From Candidatus Zhuqueibacterota bacterium (GTDB lineage: Bacteria > Zhuqueibacterota > Zhuqueibacteria > Thermofontimicrobiales > Thiofontviventaceae), in contig WJJN01000755.1 of the NCBI GenBank assembly GCA_014729735.1, forward strand, positions 1-7,119: a stretch of DNA of 7,119 nucleotides, read 5' to 3'. The notes under the pieces are model-generated. The model saw only the letters and a program-made list of their open reading frames with translations. It did not search any database and was not told the DNA's origin. Shown piece after piece: positions 1 through 6,890 of this stretch. The position numbers were made by a program, and so were the translations under genes. Within the stretch, counting starts at the first letter, position 1. Each line of letters starts with the position of its first letter.

Positions 1-180
1 ACGTGGGAAAATCTTGTGTGCGCGTGCATTCGCTGCAATACAAAAAAAGGAAACCGCACGCCGGAGGAAGCCGGGATGAAGCTATTGCGGAGACCGAAAC
101 GACCAAGTCATATTTTCTTTATTCGGTACATTATTGGAGAATTGGATAATCGCTGGAAACCCTATCTATTTATGAACTGA
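1..180 (+). CDS. HNH endonuclease, C-terminal part (5' end outside the window)
   Basis: Frame 1 is open from the first base to a TGA at 178-180 and encodes 59 residues. It starts TWENLVCACIRC and continues with NTKKGNRTPEEAGM, the second half of an HNH nuclease fold: the W-x-N-L-V strand, a CxxC pair (C9 and C12) that would bind structural zinc, and the N-x-x-K-G-N-R stretch of the beta-beta-alpha metal motif. The end reads WKPYLFMN. Proteins of this kind (McrA/COG1403-like) are usually about 160-200 residues, so roughly two thirds of the gene lies upstream. They are predicted metal-dependent DNA nucleases; the cellular role of this chromosomal type is not settled. The gene ends 13 bp before the trpS ATG with no terminator between, so cotranscription is likely. 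Nothing marks it as part of a mobile element. The family call is firm; the function is not. Confidence 0.85.
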   Translation, partial: TWENLVCACIRCNTKKGNRTPEEAGMKLLRRPKRPSHIFFIRYIIGELDNRWKPYLFMN

Positions 181-183
181 GGA
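179..183 (+). promoter_or_regulatory. Shine-Dalgarno sequence of trpS
   Basis: GAGGA overlaps the stop codon of the upstream HNH gene. It lies 10 bases before the ATG at 194 but only 4 bases before an in-frame GTG at 188. The wider spacing, plus the usual family N-terminus MKKRILSG, favours ATG 194 as the start. Confidence 0.6.
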
Positions 184-193
184 TGTTGTGTTA

Positions 194-1171
194 ATGAAAA
201 AACGAATCTTGAGCGGAATGCGACCCACCGGCAAACTGCACCTGGGCAATTATGTCGGTGCTCTAGAAAACTGGGTGAATCTTCAGGGTGAGTATGAAAA
301 TTTCCATCTCGTAGCGGACTGGCATACACTAACAACAAATTTAGATACCTCCGGATTGCAGGAGAACACAATCGAAATGGTTATCGACTGGCTGGCGGCA
401 GGCATCGATCCGGAACAGAGCCCGATCTTTGTACAATCGCAGATAAAGGAACACGCGGAGCTTTATTTAATTTTTTCGATGCTGGTTACTGTTCCACGTC
501 TGGAACGAAATCCCACAGTGAAAGAGCAGGCACGTGATCTAGGCACCGAAAGCAATATCATTTTCGGACATTTGGGATATCCGATTTTGCAGGCAGCGGA
601 TATTTTACTCTACAAAGCGCATCTGGTTCCTGTGGGAGAAGATCAGTTGCCGCACGTTGAATTGACCCGGGAAATTGCTCGTAAGTTCAATAAAACGTAT
701 GATGATGTACTGCGCGTGCCTTCGGGAAAAGTAACCGATTTTGCTAGACTCCCGGGACTTGACGGCAATAAAATGAGTAAGTCGTTGGGAAATACGATAT
801 TGCTTTCTGATTCGCCGGAAGTAATTGGTAAGAAAGTGATGCGTGCAGTTACTGATCCGCAAAAAATTCGACGCAACGATCCTGGCAGACCGGAAGTGTG
901 CAATGTGTTTACCTATTATAAGAAGTTCTGCCCCCACCGTGTAGCTGAAGTTGATGCAGCATGTCGCAGCGGCGAATTGGGCTGCGTGGAAGACAAAAGG
1001 AATTTTGCTGCGTGCTTGACGAAATACCTGGAACCGTTTCGCGAAAAAAGAGTTCAACTTGAGAAAAATATAGATGATATAAAAGACATAATCGCCGATG
1101 GAAACAGGAGAGCAGGCGAGGTGGCGGCGCAGACGATGCACGAGGTGTATCAGGCGATGAATTTGGATTAA
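194..1171 (+). CDS. trpS: Tryptophan--tRNA ligase (TrpRS), iron-sulfur type with one altered ligand
   Basis: This class Ic aminoacyl-tRNA synthetase activates L-tryptophan with ATP and charges tRNA-Trp in the cytoplasm. From ATG 194 it is 325 residues, the normal bacterial length. The HIGH-type motif is HLGN at 16-19, following PTGK, and the KMSKS loop is intact at 193-197. AADILLY (134-140) and VGEDQ (147-151) are the expected active-site segments. The C-terminal half has the tRNA-binding domain with C236, C257 and C264, spaced C-x20-C-x6-C. This matches the [4Fe-4S] motif of Thermotoga-type TrpRS (C-x22-C-x6-C-x2-C), except that the fourth position is D267. Further cysteines sit at 246 and 274. 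An in-frame GTG at 188 would add two residues and is less likely. scpA begins 3 bp after the stop, so the two are probably cotranscribed. Confidence 0.96.
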   Translation: MKKRILSGMRPTGKLHLGNYVGALENWVNLQGEYENFHLVADWHTLTTNLDTSGLQENTIEMVIDWLAAGIDPEQSPIFVQSQIKEHAELYLIFSMLVTVPRLERNPTVKEQARDLGTESNIIFGHLGYPILQAADILLYKAHLVPVGEDQLPHVELTREIARKFNKTYDDVLRVPSGKVTDFARLPGLDGNKMSKSLGNTILLSDSPEVIGKKVMRAVTDPQKIRRNDPGRPEVCNVFTYYKKFCPHRVAEVDAACRSGELGCVEDKRNFAACLTKYLEPFREKRVQLEKNIDDIKDIIADGNRRAGEVAAQTMHEVYQAMNLD

Positions 1172-1174
1172 CCA

Positions 1175-1891
1175 ATGTCTTATCGCGTAAAATTACAAAA
1201 TTTTGAAGGTCCGCTGGATCTTCTTCTTTTTTTGATCCGCAAAAATGAGGTTGATATATATGATATTCCAATTTCCGAAATCACCCGGCAATATCTGGAA
1301 TATGTAGAGATTATTAAAATTTTAGACCTCGAAATGGCGGGTGATTTCATTATTATGGCAGCAACTTTGATTCGCATTAAAGTGCAAATGTTATTGCCCC
1401 GTCCCGAACTGGATGAAGACGAGGAAGAGATCATCGATCCGCGAATGGAACTGGTGACGAGAATTCTTGAATACAAGCGTTTCAAAGAAGTGGCTCATAA
1501 ATTGCACGATCTGGAAGATGACCAGTTGAAAGTTTATCCGCGAGTCTATTTACAGTTCGATGAGGATGATGTAAACGAAGAAATGACGTACTCCGAAGAC
1601 GTCAATCTTTTTTCATTGATTCAGGCATTTAAACAGGCATTGGATAATATCCCCAAAGAGACGTATCATGAAATAAAAGATATCGAGATCAATACCGAAG
1701 AGCAAATCGATTATATCATGAATACACTGAATGCCCGAAAGCAGTTTTCGTTTTACGATCTTATTTCCCGGCAGCGGGAACGGATCGTTATGATCGTCAC
1801 GTTTATTGCGCTGTTAGAATTAATTAAACGAGGTCAGGTAGTCGTAAAACAAGCAACCCCATTTGGAGAGATTTGGATAACAAAGCGTTGA
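1175..1891 (+). CDS. scpA: Segregation and condensation protein A
   Basis: ScpA is the kleisin subunit of the bacterial SMC-ScpAB condensin. It bridges the SMC heads and helps compact and separate sister chromosomes. The 238-residue protein matches the family length. The N-terminal signature FEGPLDLLL is at 10-18, and the helix AATLIRIKVQMLLP (62-75) follows; together they form the region expected to contact the SMC neck. Residues 78-88 are an acidic linker (DEDEEEIID). The C-terminal winged helix, which contacts the SMC head, covers about 195-235 and ends PFGEIWI. The ribosome site is weak (GGAT at 1165-1168), so translation may depend on coupling to trpS 3 bp upstream. The 3' end overlaps the likely start of scpB, the usual partner gene, in another frame. 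Confidence 0.96.
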   Translation: MSYRVKLQNFEGPLDLLLFLIRKNEVDIYDIPISEITRQYLEYVEIIKILDLEMAGDFIIMAATLIRIKVQMLLPRPELDEDEEEIIDPRMELVTRILEYKRFKEVAHKLHDLEDDQLKVYPRVYLQFDEDDVNEEMTYSEDVNLFSLIQAFKQALDNIPKETYHEIKDIEINTEEQIDYIMNTLNARKQFSFYDLISRQRERIVMIVTFIALLELIKRGQVVVKQATPFGEIWITKR

Positions 1892-2535
1892 TTGAAATAG
1901 ATTACATAAAGCAAATAGTCGAAGTTCTGCTATTTGCTTCTGATGTTCCTCTGCCGACGAACCGAATGTTATCGGTTTTGGAGGATATTAAAGCAGAAAA
2001 ACTGAAACACGCCATTGAGGAATTGAACGAAGAATACGCAAATACGGAGCGGACGTTTCGGATTTGTAAGATTGGAGGTGGTTATCAACTTGTAACAAAA
2101 CCAGAGTATTCCAGGTACATTAAAAAATTGTACAAAGGACGAGCGCGTTCGCGGCTATCTCCAGCCGCATTAGAAGTTCTCTCTATCATCGCGTTTAAGC
2201 AACCGATAAGTCGACCTGAGGTTGACCAGATTCGGGGAGTAAATTCCGACGGTGTGATCAAAACCCTGCTTGAGCGGAATTTAATCACTATTGCGGGTCG
2301 TTCTGAAGCGGTGGGTCGTGCCTTATTGTACGGGACGACGCCGGAATTTTTGCGATATTTCGGTCTGAATGAATTGACTGAGCTTCCCAAACCACGAGAG
2401 CTGGAAGAATTATTGGGAAGTGCCCAGGAAGAACTGAAGTTTCCAGCAGATGAAGCTGAACCCGAACTTATCGAAAAATTGACGCAAACTGAACAAGACG
2501 AAGTCGAAACGACTGAAGACGATGAGGCTGAATAA
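1873..2535 (+). CDS. scpB: Segregation and condensation protein B
   Basis: ScpB forms a dimer that binds the central part of ScpA in the SMC condensin complex. With a TTG start at 1873 it has 220 residues. The first winged helix spans about 12-85 (KQIVEVLLFASD, then GGGYQLVTKPEY). The second runs from about 95 to 165 and carries the hallmarks LSPAALEVLSIIAFKQPISR and GRALLYGTTPEFL. The tail after 185 is acidic and probably disordered. No ATG lies in frame before residue 32, inside the first domain, and the frame is closed by TAA at 1825-1827, so the start must be a rare codon. TTG 1873 has GGAG 4 bases upstream and overlaps scpA by 19 bp. TTG 1888 overlaps the scpA stop as TTGA and would give 215 residues. 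The start is uncertain; the identity is not. Confidence 0.95.
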   Translation: MDNKALIEIDYIKQIVEVLLFASDVPLPTNRMLSVLEDIKAEKLKHAIEELNEEYANTERTFRICKIGGGYQLVTKPEYSRYIKKLYKGRARSRLSPAALEVLSIIAFKQPISRPEVDQIRGVNSDGVIKTLLERNLITIAGRSEAVGRALLYGTTPEFLRYFGLNELTELPKPRELEELLGSAQEELKFPADEAEPELIEKLTQTEQDEVETTEDDEAE

Positions 2536-3244
2536 GTACTTAGCAAAAGCAGGAATCGCCTCAAGACGCAAGAGCGATGAATTAATACGACAGGGCAAAA
2601 TCACCGTAAATGGTGTGGTCATTACTGCTTTAGGGTATTCTATTGATGAGAACACAGATGAAGTCAAATATAACGGGAAAATTCTTTCACTTTCCGAGCC
2701 CCCAGTATACATCCTGTTAAATAAACCTGCCGGATACGTCACGACAGTAAAAGATGGATGGGGTCGGAATGTGGTTACGGATCTGATCCCGGATATGCAC
2801 AGGATTTTTCCTGTGGGAAGATTGGATAAAGACACGGAAGGACTGCTTCTTCTGACCAATGACGGCAATATATGTTACCGGTTAACACATCCCAAATTTG
2901 AGGTGGAAAAAGTTTATCAGGTGACATTGAATAAAGAGCTGATTGCAGAAGACAAGATGAAGATCGAAAGCGGAGTCATGCTCGAATCCGGTGTGACTGC
3001 TCCCTGTGAAATCCGGCTTCCCAAAAATGTTAGCACCAGCACTATTGTAAACATCAGTATTCACGAAGGGAAAAAGAGACAGGTACGTGAGATGTTTAAG
3101 GCGCTGGGCTATCGTGTGATACGGCTTGTTCGTATCAAATTCGCAAATTTGACAACCGAGAATTTGCCGGTTGGAAAATGGCGATATCTAACTAACAAAG
3201 AAATTGAACATTTAACCCAAATATCAACAGATGTGTCTGTATAG
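2522..3244 (+). CDS. rluB: 23S rRNA pseudouridine synthase, RsuA/RluB family
   Basis: The enzyme isomerises a uridine in ribosomal RNA to pseudouridine. RluB proteins act on helix 89 of 23S rRNA (position 2605 in E. coli), near the peptidyl transferase centre. The protein is 240 residues. An S4 RNA-binding domain fills 1-48 (MRLNKYLAKAGIASRR start). The catalytic domain begins near 62 with VYILLNKPAGYVTT. The catalytic motif GRLDKDTEGLLLLTNDG at 99-115 contains the nucleophilic aspartate D102. The family segment HEGKKRQVREMFKALGY lies at 181-197. RluB rather than RsuA or RluE is inferred from its place after scpAB, a widespread arrangement; the motifs alone do not fix the target uridine. The ATG lies inside the scpB end (14 bp overlap) with a weak GAAG ribosome site, which points to coupled translation. 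Confidence 0.92.
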   Translation: MRLNKYLAKAGIASRRKSDELIRQGKITVNGVVITALGYSIDENTDEVKYNGKILSLSEPPVYILLNKPAGYVTTVKDGWGRNVVTDLIPDMHRIFPVGRLDKDTEGLLLLTNDGNICYRLTHPKFEVEKVYQVTLNKELIAEDKMKIESGVMLESGVTAPCEIRLPKNVSTSTIVNISIHEGKKRQVREMFKALGYRVIRLVRIKFANLTTENLPVGKWRYLTNKEIEHLTQISTDVSV

Positions 3245-3250
3245 GATACT

Positions 3251-3256
3251 AGGAGG
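3251..3256 (+). promoter_or_regulatory. Strong Shine-Dalgarno sequence of rpsA
   Basis: AGGAGG, a perfect complement of the 16S rRNA 3' end, stands 6 bases before the ATG at 3263. It is the best ribosome site in the window, while those of scpA, scpB and rluB are weak. This fits a highly translated ribosomal gene that needs independent initiation. Confidence 0.85.
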
Positions 3257-3262
3257 TATTTA

Positions 3263-5509
3263 ATGACAGATCAAAACAAGGACCAGGTTGAGGTCCAGGA
3301 AAACAATTCCGAAACATTAGAACAAAACAACCAACAAGCAACTCCTGAAAATGTTCTTCGCCGGAATGATTCCATGGAAAAAACAGTTAAAATGGATGAC
3401 ATTCAGGAAGATACCGAATATACTGATGATGAAATTGATGAGATGGTAAAGCTTTATGAGGATACAATTAATGATTTCGTCGAAGGGGAGTTAATAAAGG
3501 GAAAAATATTATCGATTAGCGACAAAGAGGTATCGATCGATATCGGTTTTAAATCCGAAGGCACGGTACCTATCGAAGAATTTGTCAAACCTGAAGAACT
3601 GAAAATCGGCGATGACATCGAAGTCTTTCTGGACAATATCGAAGATAAAGAAGGACAACTTGTTCTGTCCAAGAAAAAAGCTGATTTTATGAGAACCTGG
3701 GAAGAAGTACTTCGAAAATATGAAACCAATGAAACTCTGCAGGGAAAATGCATGCGCCGCATCAAGGGAGGTATTGTCGTGGACCTGATGGGAATAGATG
3801 CCTTCCTTCCCGGTTCGCAGATCGATGTCAAACCGATCCGTGATTTCGATGCATTCATCGGCAAGACGATGGATTTCAAGATCGTGAAGGTAAATAACCT
3901 GCGTAAGAATATCGTTGTATCACACCGGGTTCTGGTGGAAGAAGAACTGGTTGGACAGCGCCAGAAAATTCTCGACGAGCTGCACAAAGGTCAAATCCTC
4001 GAAGGAAACGTCAAGAATATCACTGATTTTGGTGTATTCATCGATTTGGGCGGTGCGGATGGACTTTTGCATATAAACGATCTTAGTTGGGGACGCGTGA
4101 ATCATCCGTCGGAAATTGTTGCATTGGATGAAAAGATCAAAGTAATGGTGCTCGATTTTAATGAAGAAAAGGACAGGATTTCTCTCGGCTTGAAGCAATT
4201 GCAGCCGCATCCGTGGGAAAATATCGAGCAGAAGTACCCGGTCGGCTCTGTGATGAAGGGCAAGGTAGTGAATATTTCAGACTACGGCGCATTCGTCGAG
4301 TTGGAAAAGGGTGTCGAAGGATTGATCCATATTTCCGAAATGTCGTGGACGCAACATATCAAGCATCCATCCAAGATACTGGCGGTGGGCGAAACAGTGG
4401 AAGCTAAAATTCTGAGTGTTGATCAGGCGAATAAGAAGATTTCGCTCGGCTTGAAACAACTGGAGCCCGATCCCTGGGATCTGCTGGAAGAGAAATATCC
4501 GGTCGGATCGAATCATCAGGGTAAAGTCCGCAATCTCACTAATTTCGGTGCATTTGTGGAGCTGGAAGAAGGAATCGACGGACTCGTTCATATTTCCGAT
4601 CTGTCCTGGACCAAGAAAGTCAGGCATCCTGCAGAAGTCGTGAAAAAAGGCGATACCATCGATGTGGTCGTGTTGAACGTGGACCGGGACAACCGGCGGA
4701 TATCGCTGGGCTTCAAACAAGTGAATGAAAGCCCCTGGCCTGATTTTCAGGAAAAATACAAGATCGGTGCGGTTGTGGAAGGAAAGATCGTACGCCTCAT
4801 CGAAAAAGGAGTTATTGCAGAGCTAAATGATGAAGTCGACGGATTTATCCCGCTATCTCATCTCGCAAAGCCGAACATTCAGAAACCATCGGATGGTTAC
4901 AAAGTTGGCGATAAGCTGGAATTATGCGTCATTGAATTCAATCAGGAAGCTAAGAAGATCGTCTGTTCGGAAAAGATCGAATATGCTCAATCTTTGATTC
5001 GCCAAAAACAGGCTGAAGGCAAAATTGAAGGATTAGTGGATGAATCCATTGATGAAGATTTCAGCATCGATGAATACGGTGATTCTGCTAAGTCCAAAAA
5101 ATCGAGCCAGAAAAAAGCCAAAGAACAAAAGGAAGATAAGAAAGCTCCCGAAGCCAAGAAAGAAGAAACGAAAGCTGCGGAAGCCAAACCATCTGGCGAT
5201 GAAGAAAAAGAGAAAACTAAGGACAAAGAAACCGAAGAAAAAGCAACAGATGAGAGACCGGCTGAGCCGATAGCTGATGAAAAAAAAGAATCGGTGACTG
5301 AAAAGGAAGCGGCAAAAGAAACGGCTGAATCTGCAGAGAAAAAAGAGGAAGCCAAAGCTGAAGCCGATAAAGATGAGAAAGAAGAAGAAAAGAAGACTGC
5401 GGAAAAAGAGACTGAGAAAAAAACAGAAGCCGCAGAAGGAAATGTCGAAAAGGATGAAGTCGAAAAAAAAGATGATAAAAGTCAAGACGATAAGAAAGAC
5501 ACTGAATAA
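3263..5509 (+). CDS. rpsA: 30S ribosomal protein S1, six S1 domains with long charged C-terminal tail
   Basis: S1 binds mRNA on the small subunit and helps unfold and load it for initiation. The 748-residue product is well above the roughly 560 of E. coli S1. Six OB-fold S1 domains lie at about 72-138, 156-222, 243-312, 328-398, 415-485 and 501-571. Domains 1 and 2 diverge, as expected for the ribosome-docking pair. Domains 3-5 have the RNA-binding signatures FGVFIDL, YGAFVEL and FGAFVEL, each followed by ISLGxKQ. Residues 1-70 are acidic and probably disordered, with a helix-like LYEDTINDFVEGE before domain 1. From about 608 to the end, some three quarters of residues are Lys, Glu, Ala or Asp, with no aromatic residue. 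The gene starts 18 bp after rluB, where many bacteria carry cmk, which is absent here. An intrinsic terminator follows. Confidence 0.96.
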   Translation: MTDQNKDQVEVQENNSETLEQNNQQATPENVLRRNDSMEKTVKMDDIQEDTEYTDDEIDEMVKLYEDTINDFVEGELIKGKILSISDKEVSIDIGFKSEGTVPIEEFVKPEELKIGDDIEVFLDNIEDKEGQLVLSKKKADFMRTWEEVLRKYETNETLQGKCMRRIKGGIVVDLMGIDAFLPGSQIDVKPIRDFDAFIGKTMDFKIVKVNNLRKNIVVSHRVLVEEELVGQRQKILDELHKGQILEGNVKNITDFGVFIDLGGADGLLHINDLSWGRVNHPSEIVALDEKIKVMVLDFNEEKDRISLGLKQLQPHPWENIEQKYPVGSVMKGKVVNISDYGAFVELEKGVEGLIHISEMSWTQHIKHPSKILAVGETVEAKILSVDQANKKISLGLKQLEPDPWDLLEEKYPVGSNHQGKVRNLTNFGAFVELEEGIDGLVHISDLSWTKKVRHPAEVVKKGDTIDVVVLNVDRDNRRISLGFKQVNESPWPDFQEKYKIGAVVEGKIVRLIEKGVIAELNDEVDGFIPLSHLAKPNIQKPSDGYKVGDKLELCVIEFNQEAKKIVCSEKIEYAQSLIRQKQAEGKIEGLVDESIDEDFSIDEYGDSAKSKKSSQKKAKEQKEDKKAPEAKKEETKAAEAKPSGDEEKEKTKDKETEEKATDERPAEPIADEKKESVTEKEAAKETAESAEKKEEAKAEADKDEKEEEKKTAEKETEKKTEAAEGNVEKDEVEKKDDKSQDDKKDTE
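3989..4717 (+). repeat. Coding tandem repeat: S1 domains 3 to 5 of rpsA
   Basis: Three successive S1 domains are diverged tandem copies. The segment ISLGLKQLQPHPW at residue 306 recurs as ISLGLKQLEPDPW at 393 and ISLGFKQVNESPW at 480, exactly 87 residues (261 bp) apart each time. The DNA shows it too: ctcggct at 4184, ctcggct at 4445 and ctgggct at 4706. Domain 3 is two residues shorter internally. This is old protein-domain duplication typical of S1, not a recent DNA repeat. Confidence 0.85.
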
Positions 5510-5536
5510 CTGATGTGAGTGAATATTGAAAACAAT

Positions 5537-5578
5537 GAAAAAGAGTTGGAGGCTTATTATCCAGCTCTTTTTCTTTTT
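5537..5578 (+). terminator. Rho-independent terminator after rpsA
   Basis: A 14-bp stem pairs 5537-5550 (GAAAAAGAGTTGGA) with 5560-5573 (TCCAGCTCTTTTTC), with a single U-G wobble and a 9-base loop (GGCTTATTA). It is followed directly by TTTTT at 5574-5578. It starts 28 bp after the rpsA stop and should end the trpS-to-rpsA transcript. The mtaB ribosome site begins at 5580, one base after the U-tract. Confidence 0.9.
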
Positions 5579-5579
5579 C

Positions 5580-5583
5580 AGGA
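5580..5583 (+). promoter_or_regulatory. Ribosome binding site of mtaB
   Basis: AGGA sits 7 bases before ATG 5591. It supports that ATG over the upstream in-frame GTG at 5519, whose 24 extra codons would run through the terminator hairpin. Confidence 0.65.
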
Positions 5584-5590
5584 CACATAT

Positions 5591-6883
5591 ATGAAAAAAG
5601 TTTCATTTCATACATTCGGATGCAAACTAAACCAGACAGAAACGTCCTTCTTGGAAAATGAATTTACTAAAAGAGGGTATCGATCTGTTGCGATCGAAGA
5701 ACCAGCGGATTATGTGGTGATAAACACCTGCACCGTCACTGCGCGCACGGATTATAAATGCCGGCAGCTCATTCGCCGTGTCAGGAAAACTTCACCCGAC
5801 GCGAAGATTGTGGTCGTCGGCTGTTACGCTCAGATGGATCCTGAAAGACTGAAATCCATTCCCGGTGTCAATCTCATTTTGGGCGCTGACCGGAAATTTA
5901 ATATTTTCGATTATCTTGAAAATGGCAAGCCGGCGAACGGTATAATTGAAGAAACAGGTGACAATGAAAAATTCATCGATTCGACACCCGAATTGTTCAG
6001 CGGGAAGACCCGGGCGTTTTTGAAGATACAGGACGGCTGCAACAGCTTTTGCAGCTATTGCATCGTGCCGTACGCCCGTGGTCGCAGCCGTAGCGATCTG
6101 CCGGAAAATGTCATAGCGAATGTCGAAAAGCTGGTTGCAAATGGCTATCGGGAAATCGTGTTGACCGGCGTGCATATCGGTAAATATGGGCAGGATTTGC
6201 AGCCTTCGATATCTCTGTTCACGTTGTTGCGCCAATTGCTGGAGATTCGTGGATTGGGTCGCATCCGGCTGAGCTCGCTGGAACCAAAGGAAATCGATGA
6301 TGATTTGATCGACCTTATTGCTAAGAATGAAAAAATATGCCCGCATTTTCATGTACCGCTGCAGAGCGGAGACGATGAGATTTTAAGGAAGATGCGGCGT
6401 CATTACTCGGTTACAGAATACAAAAATATTATTGAAAAGATAGTTTGCCGAATTCCGAAGGTCGGTCTGGGTACTGATGTGATTGTCGGATTTCCCGGGG
6501 AAATGGACCGGCATTTTGAAAATACGAAGAAATTCATTGAAAGCATCCCGTTCACATATCTGCATGTTTTCTCTTTTTCGGATCGACCGGGAACAGATGC
6601 GTATAATATGCGGGAAAAGATCGATGCCAGCGCTAAAAAAGAGCGCAGCGCGCTGCTGATTCAAATCGCTGGGGAGAAAAAAGCAGAATTTTATCGAAAG
6701 GCGGTTGGAGGATATTTTGATGTGTTGTTCGAGGATGAGGTACCCGGTAGATGGATGTATGGATTTACGGAAAATTATATTCGTGTAAGATCTGCCAAGA
6801 AGGCGGATCTGTTCAATAAGATTAAACAGATAAATGTAAGCAGCGCAGATAATAATTTTGTGTTGGCAAATGTTTTAGATTAA
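5591..6883 (+). CDS. mtaB: tRNA (N6-threonylcarbamoyladenosine-37-C2) methylthiotransferase MtaB
   Basis: MtaB adds a methylthio group to t6A37 of ANN-decoding tRNAs, giving ms2t6A, in a radical SAM reaction with two iron-sulfur clusters. From ATG 5591 it is 430 residues, the usual length, starting MKKVSFHTFGCKLNQTE. The N-terminal UPF0004 domain has three cluster cysteines, C11 (FGCKLN), C47 (INTCTVT) and C78 (VGCYAQ). The radical SAM CxxxCxxC motif is C150, C154 and C157 (DGCNSFCSYC). HFHVPLQSGDDEILRKMRR and GTDVIVGFPGE are further family blocks. About 370-430 is a TRAM-type RNA-binding end (GFTENYIRVR). CKLNQTE at the first cysteine is typical of MtaB rather than MiaB. No clear promoter is visible in the 81-bp gap before it, so expression may rely on readthrough of the terminator or on a promoter inside rpsA. 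Confidence 0.93.
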   Translation: MKKVSFHTFGCKLNQTETSFLENEFTKRGYRSVAIEEPADYVVINTCTVTARTDYKCRQLIRRVRKTSPDAKIVVVGCYAQMDPERLKSIPGVNLILGADRKFNIFDYLENGKPANGIIEETGDNEKFIDSTPELFSGKTRAFLKIQDGCNSFCSYCIVPYARGRSRSDLPENVIANVEKLVANGYREIVLTGVHIGKYGQDLQPSISLFTLLRQLLEIRGLGRIRLSSLEPKEIDDDLIDLIAKNEKICPHFHVPLQSGDDEILRKMRRHYSVTEYKNIIEKIVCRIPKVGLGTDVIVGFPGEMDRHFENTKKFIESIPFTYLHVFSFSDRPGTDAYNMREKIDASAKKERSALLIQIAGEKKAEFYRKAVGGYFDVLFEDEVPGRWMYGFTENYIRVRSAKKADLFNKIKQINVSSADNNFVLANVLD

Positions 6884-6890
6884 ATTTTTA

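Noticed and set aside
122..150. GATAAT at 145-150 as a -10 box for trpS
   Set aside because: The matching -35 position (TTCGGT) is poor and the site lies in coding sequence of the HNH gene.
188..193. GTG 188 as the trpS start
   Set aside because: It is only 4 bases from GAGGA and adds two residues not usual for the family; ATG 194 gives the standard MKKRILSG start.
605..1141. A 178-residue minus-strand open frame inside trpS
   Set aside because: It lies wholly opposite a conserved gene, shows no recognisable domain, and has unlikely composition for a real protein.
3149..3177. Perfect TTGACA in the 3' end of rluB as an rpsA promoter
   Set aside because: No acceptable -10 hexamer lies 16-18 bases downstream (TGGAAA at best), so I do not call it, though rpsA may well have its own promoter.
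4213..4407. A plus-strand open frame inside rpsA in another frame
   Set aside because: It overlaps the highly conserved S1 domain 4 and encodes no recognisable protein.
5526..5560. TTGAAA and TATTAT in the rpsA-mtaB gap as an mtaB promoter
   Set aside because: The spacing is 23 bases, too long for a sigma-70 promoter, and TATTAT forms part of the terminator loop.
5519..5590. A 24-residue N-terminal extension of MtaB from GTG 5519
   Set aside because: It would be encoded by the terminator hairpin, has no ribosome site of its own, and MtaB proteins start at MKKVSFHTFGC.
5033..5615. Long minus-strand open frames rich in Phe, Ser or Leu opposite the rpsA tail
   Set aside because: They are the complement of GAA/AAA/GAG-rich codons in rpsA; the composition is explained by the sense strand and no start signal or family match is visible.
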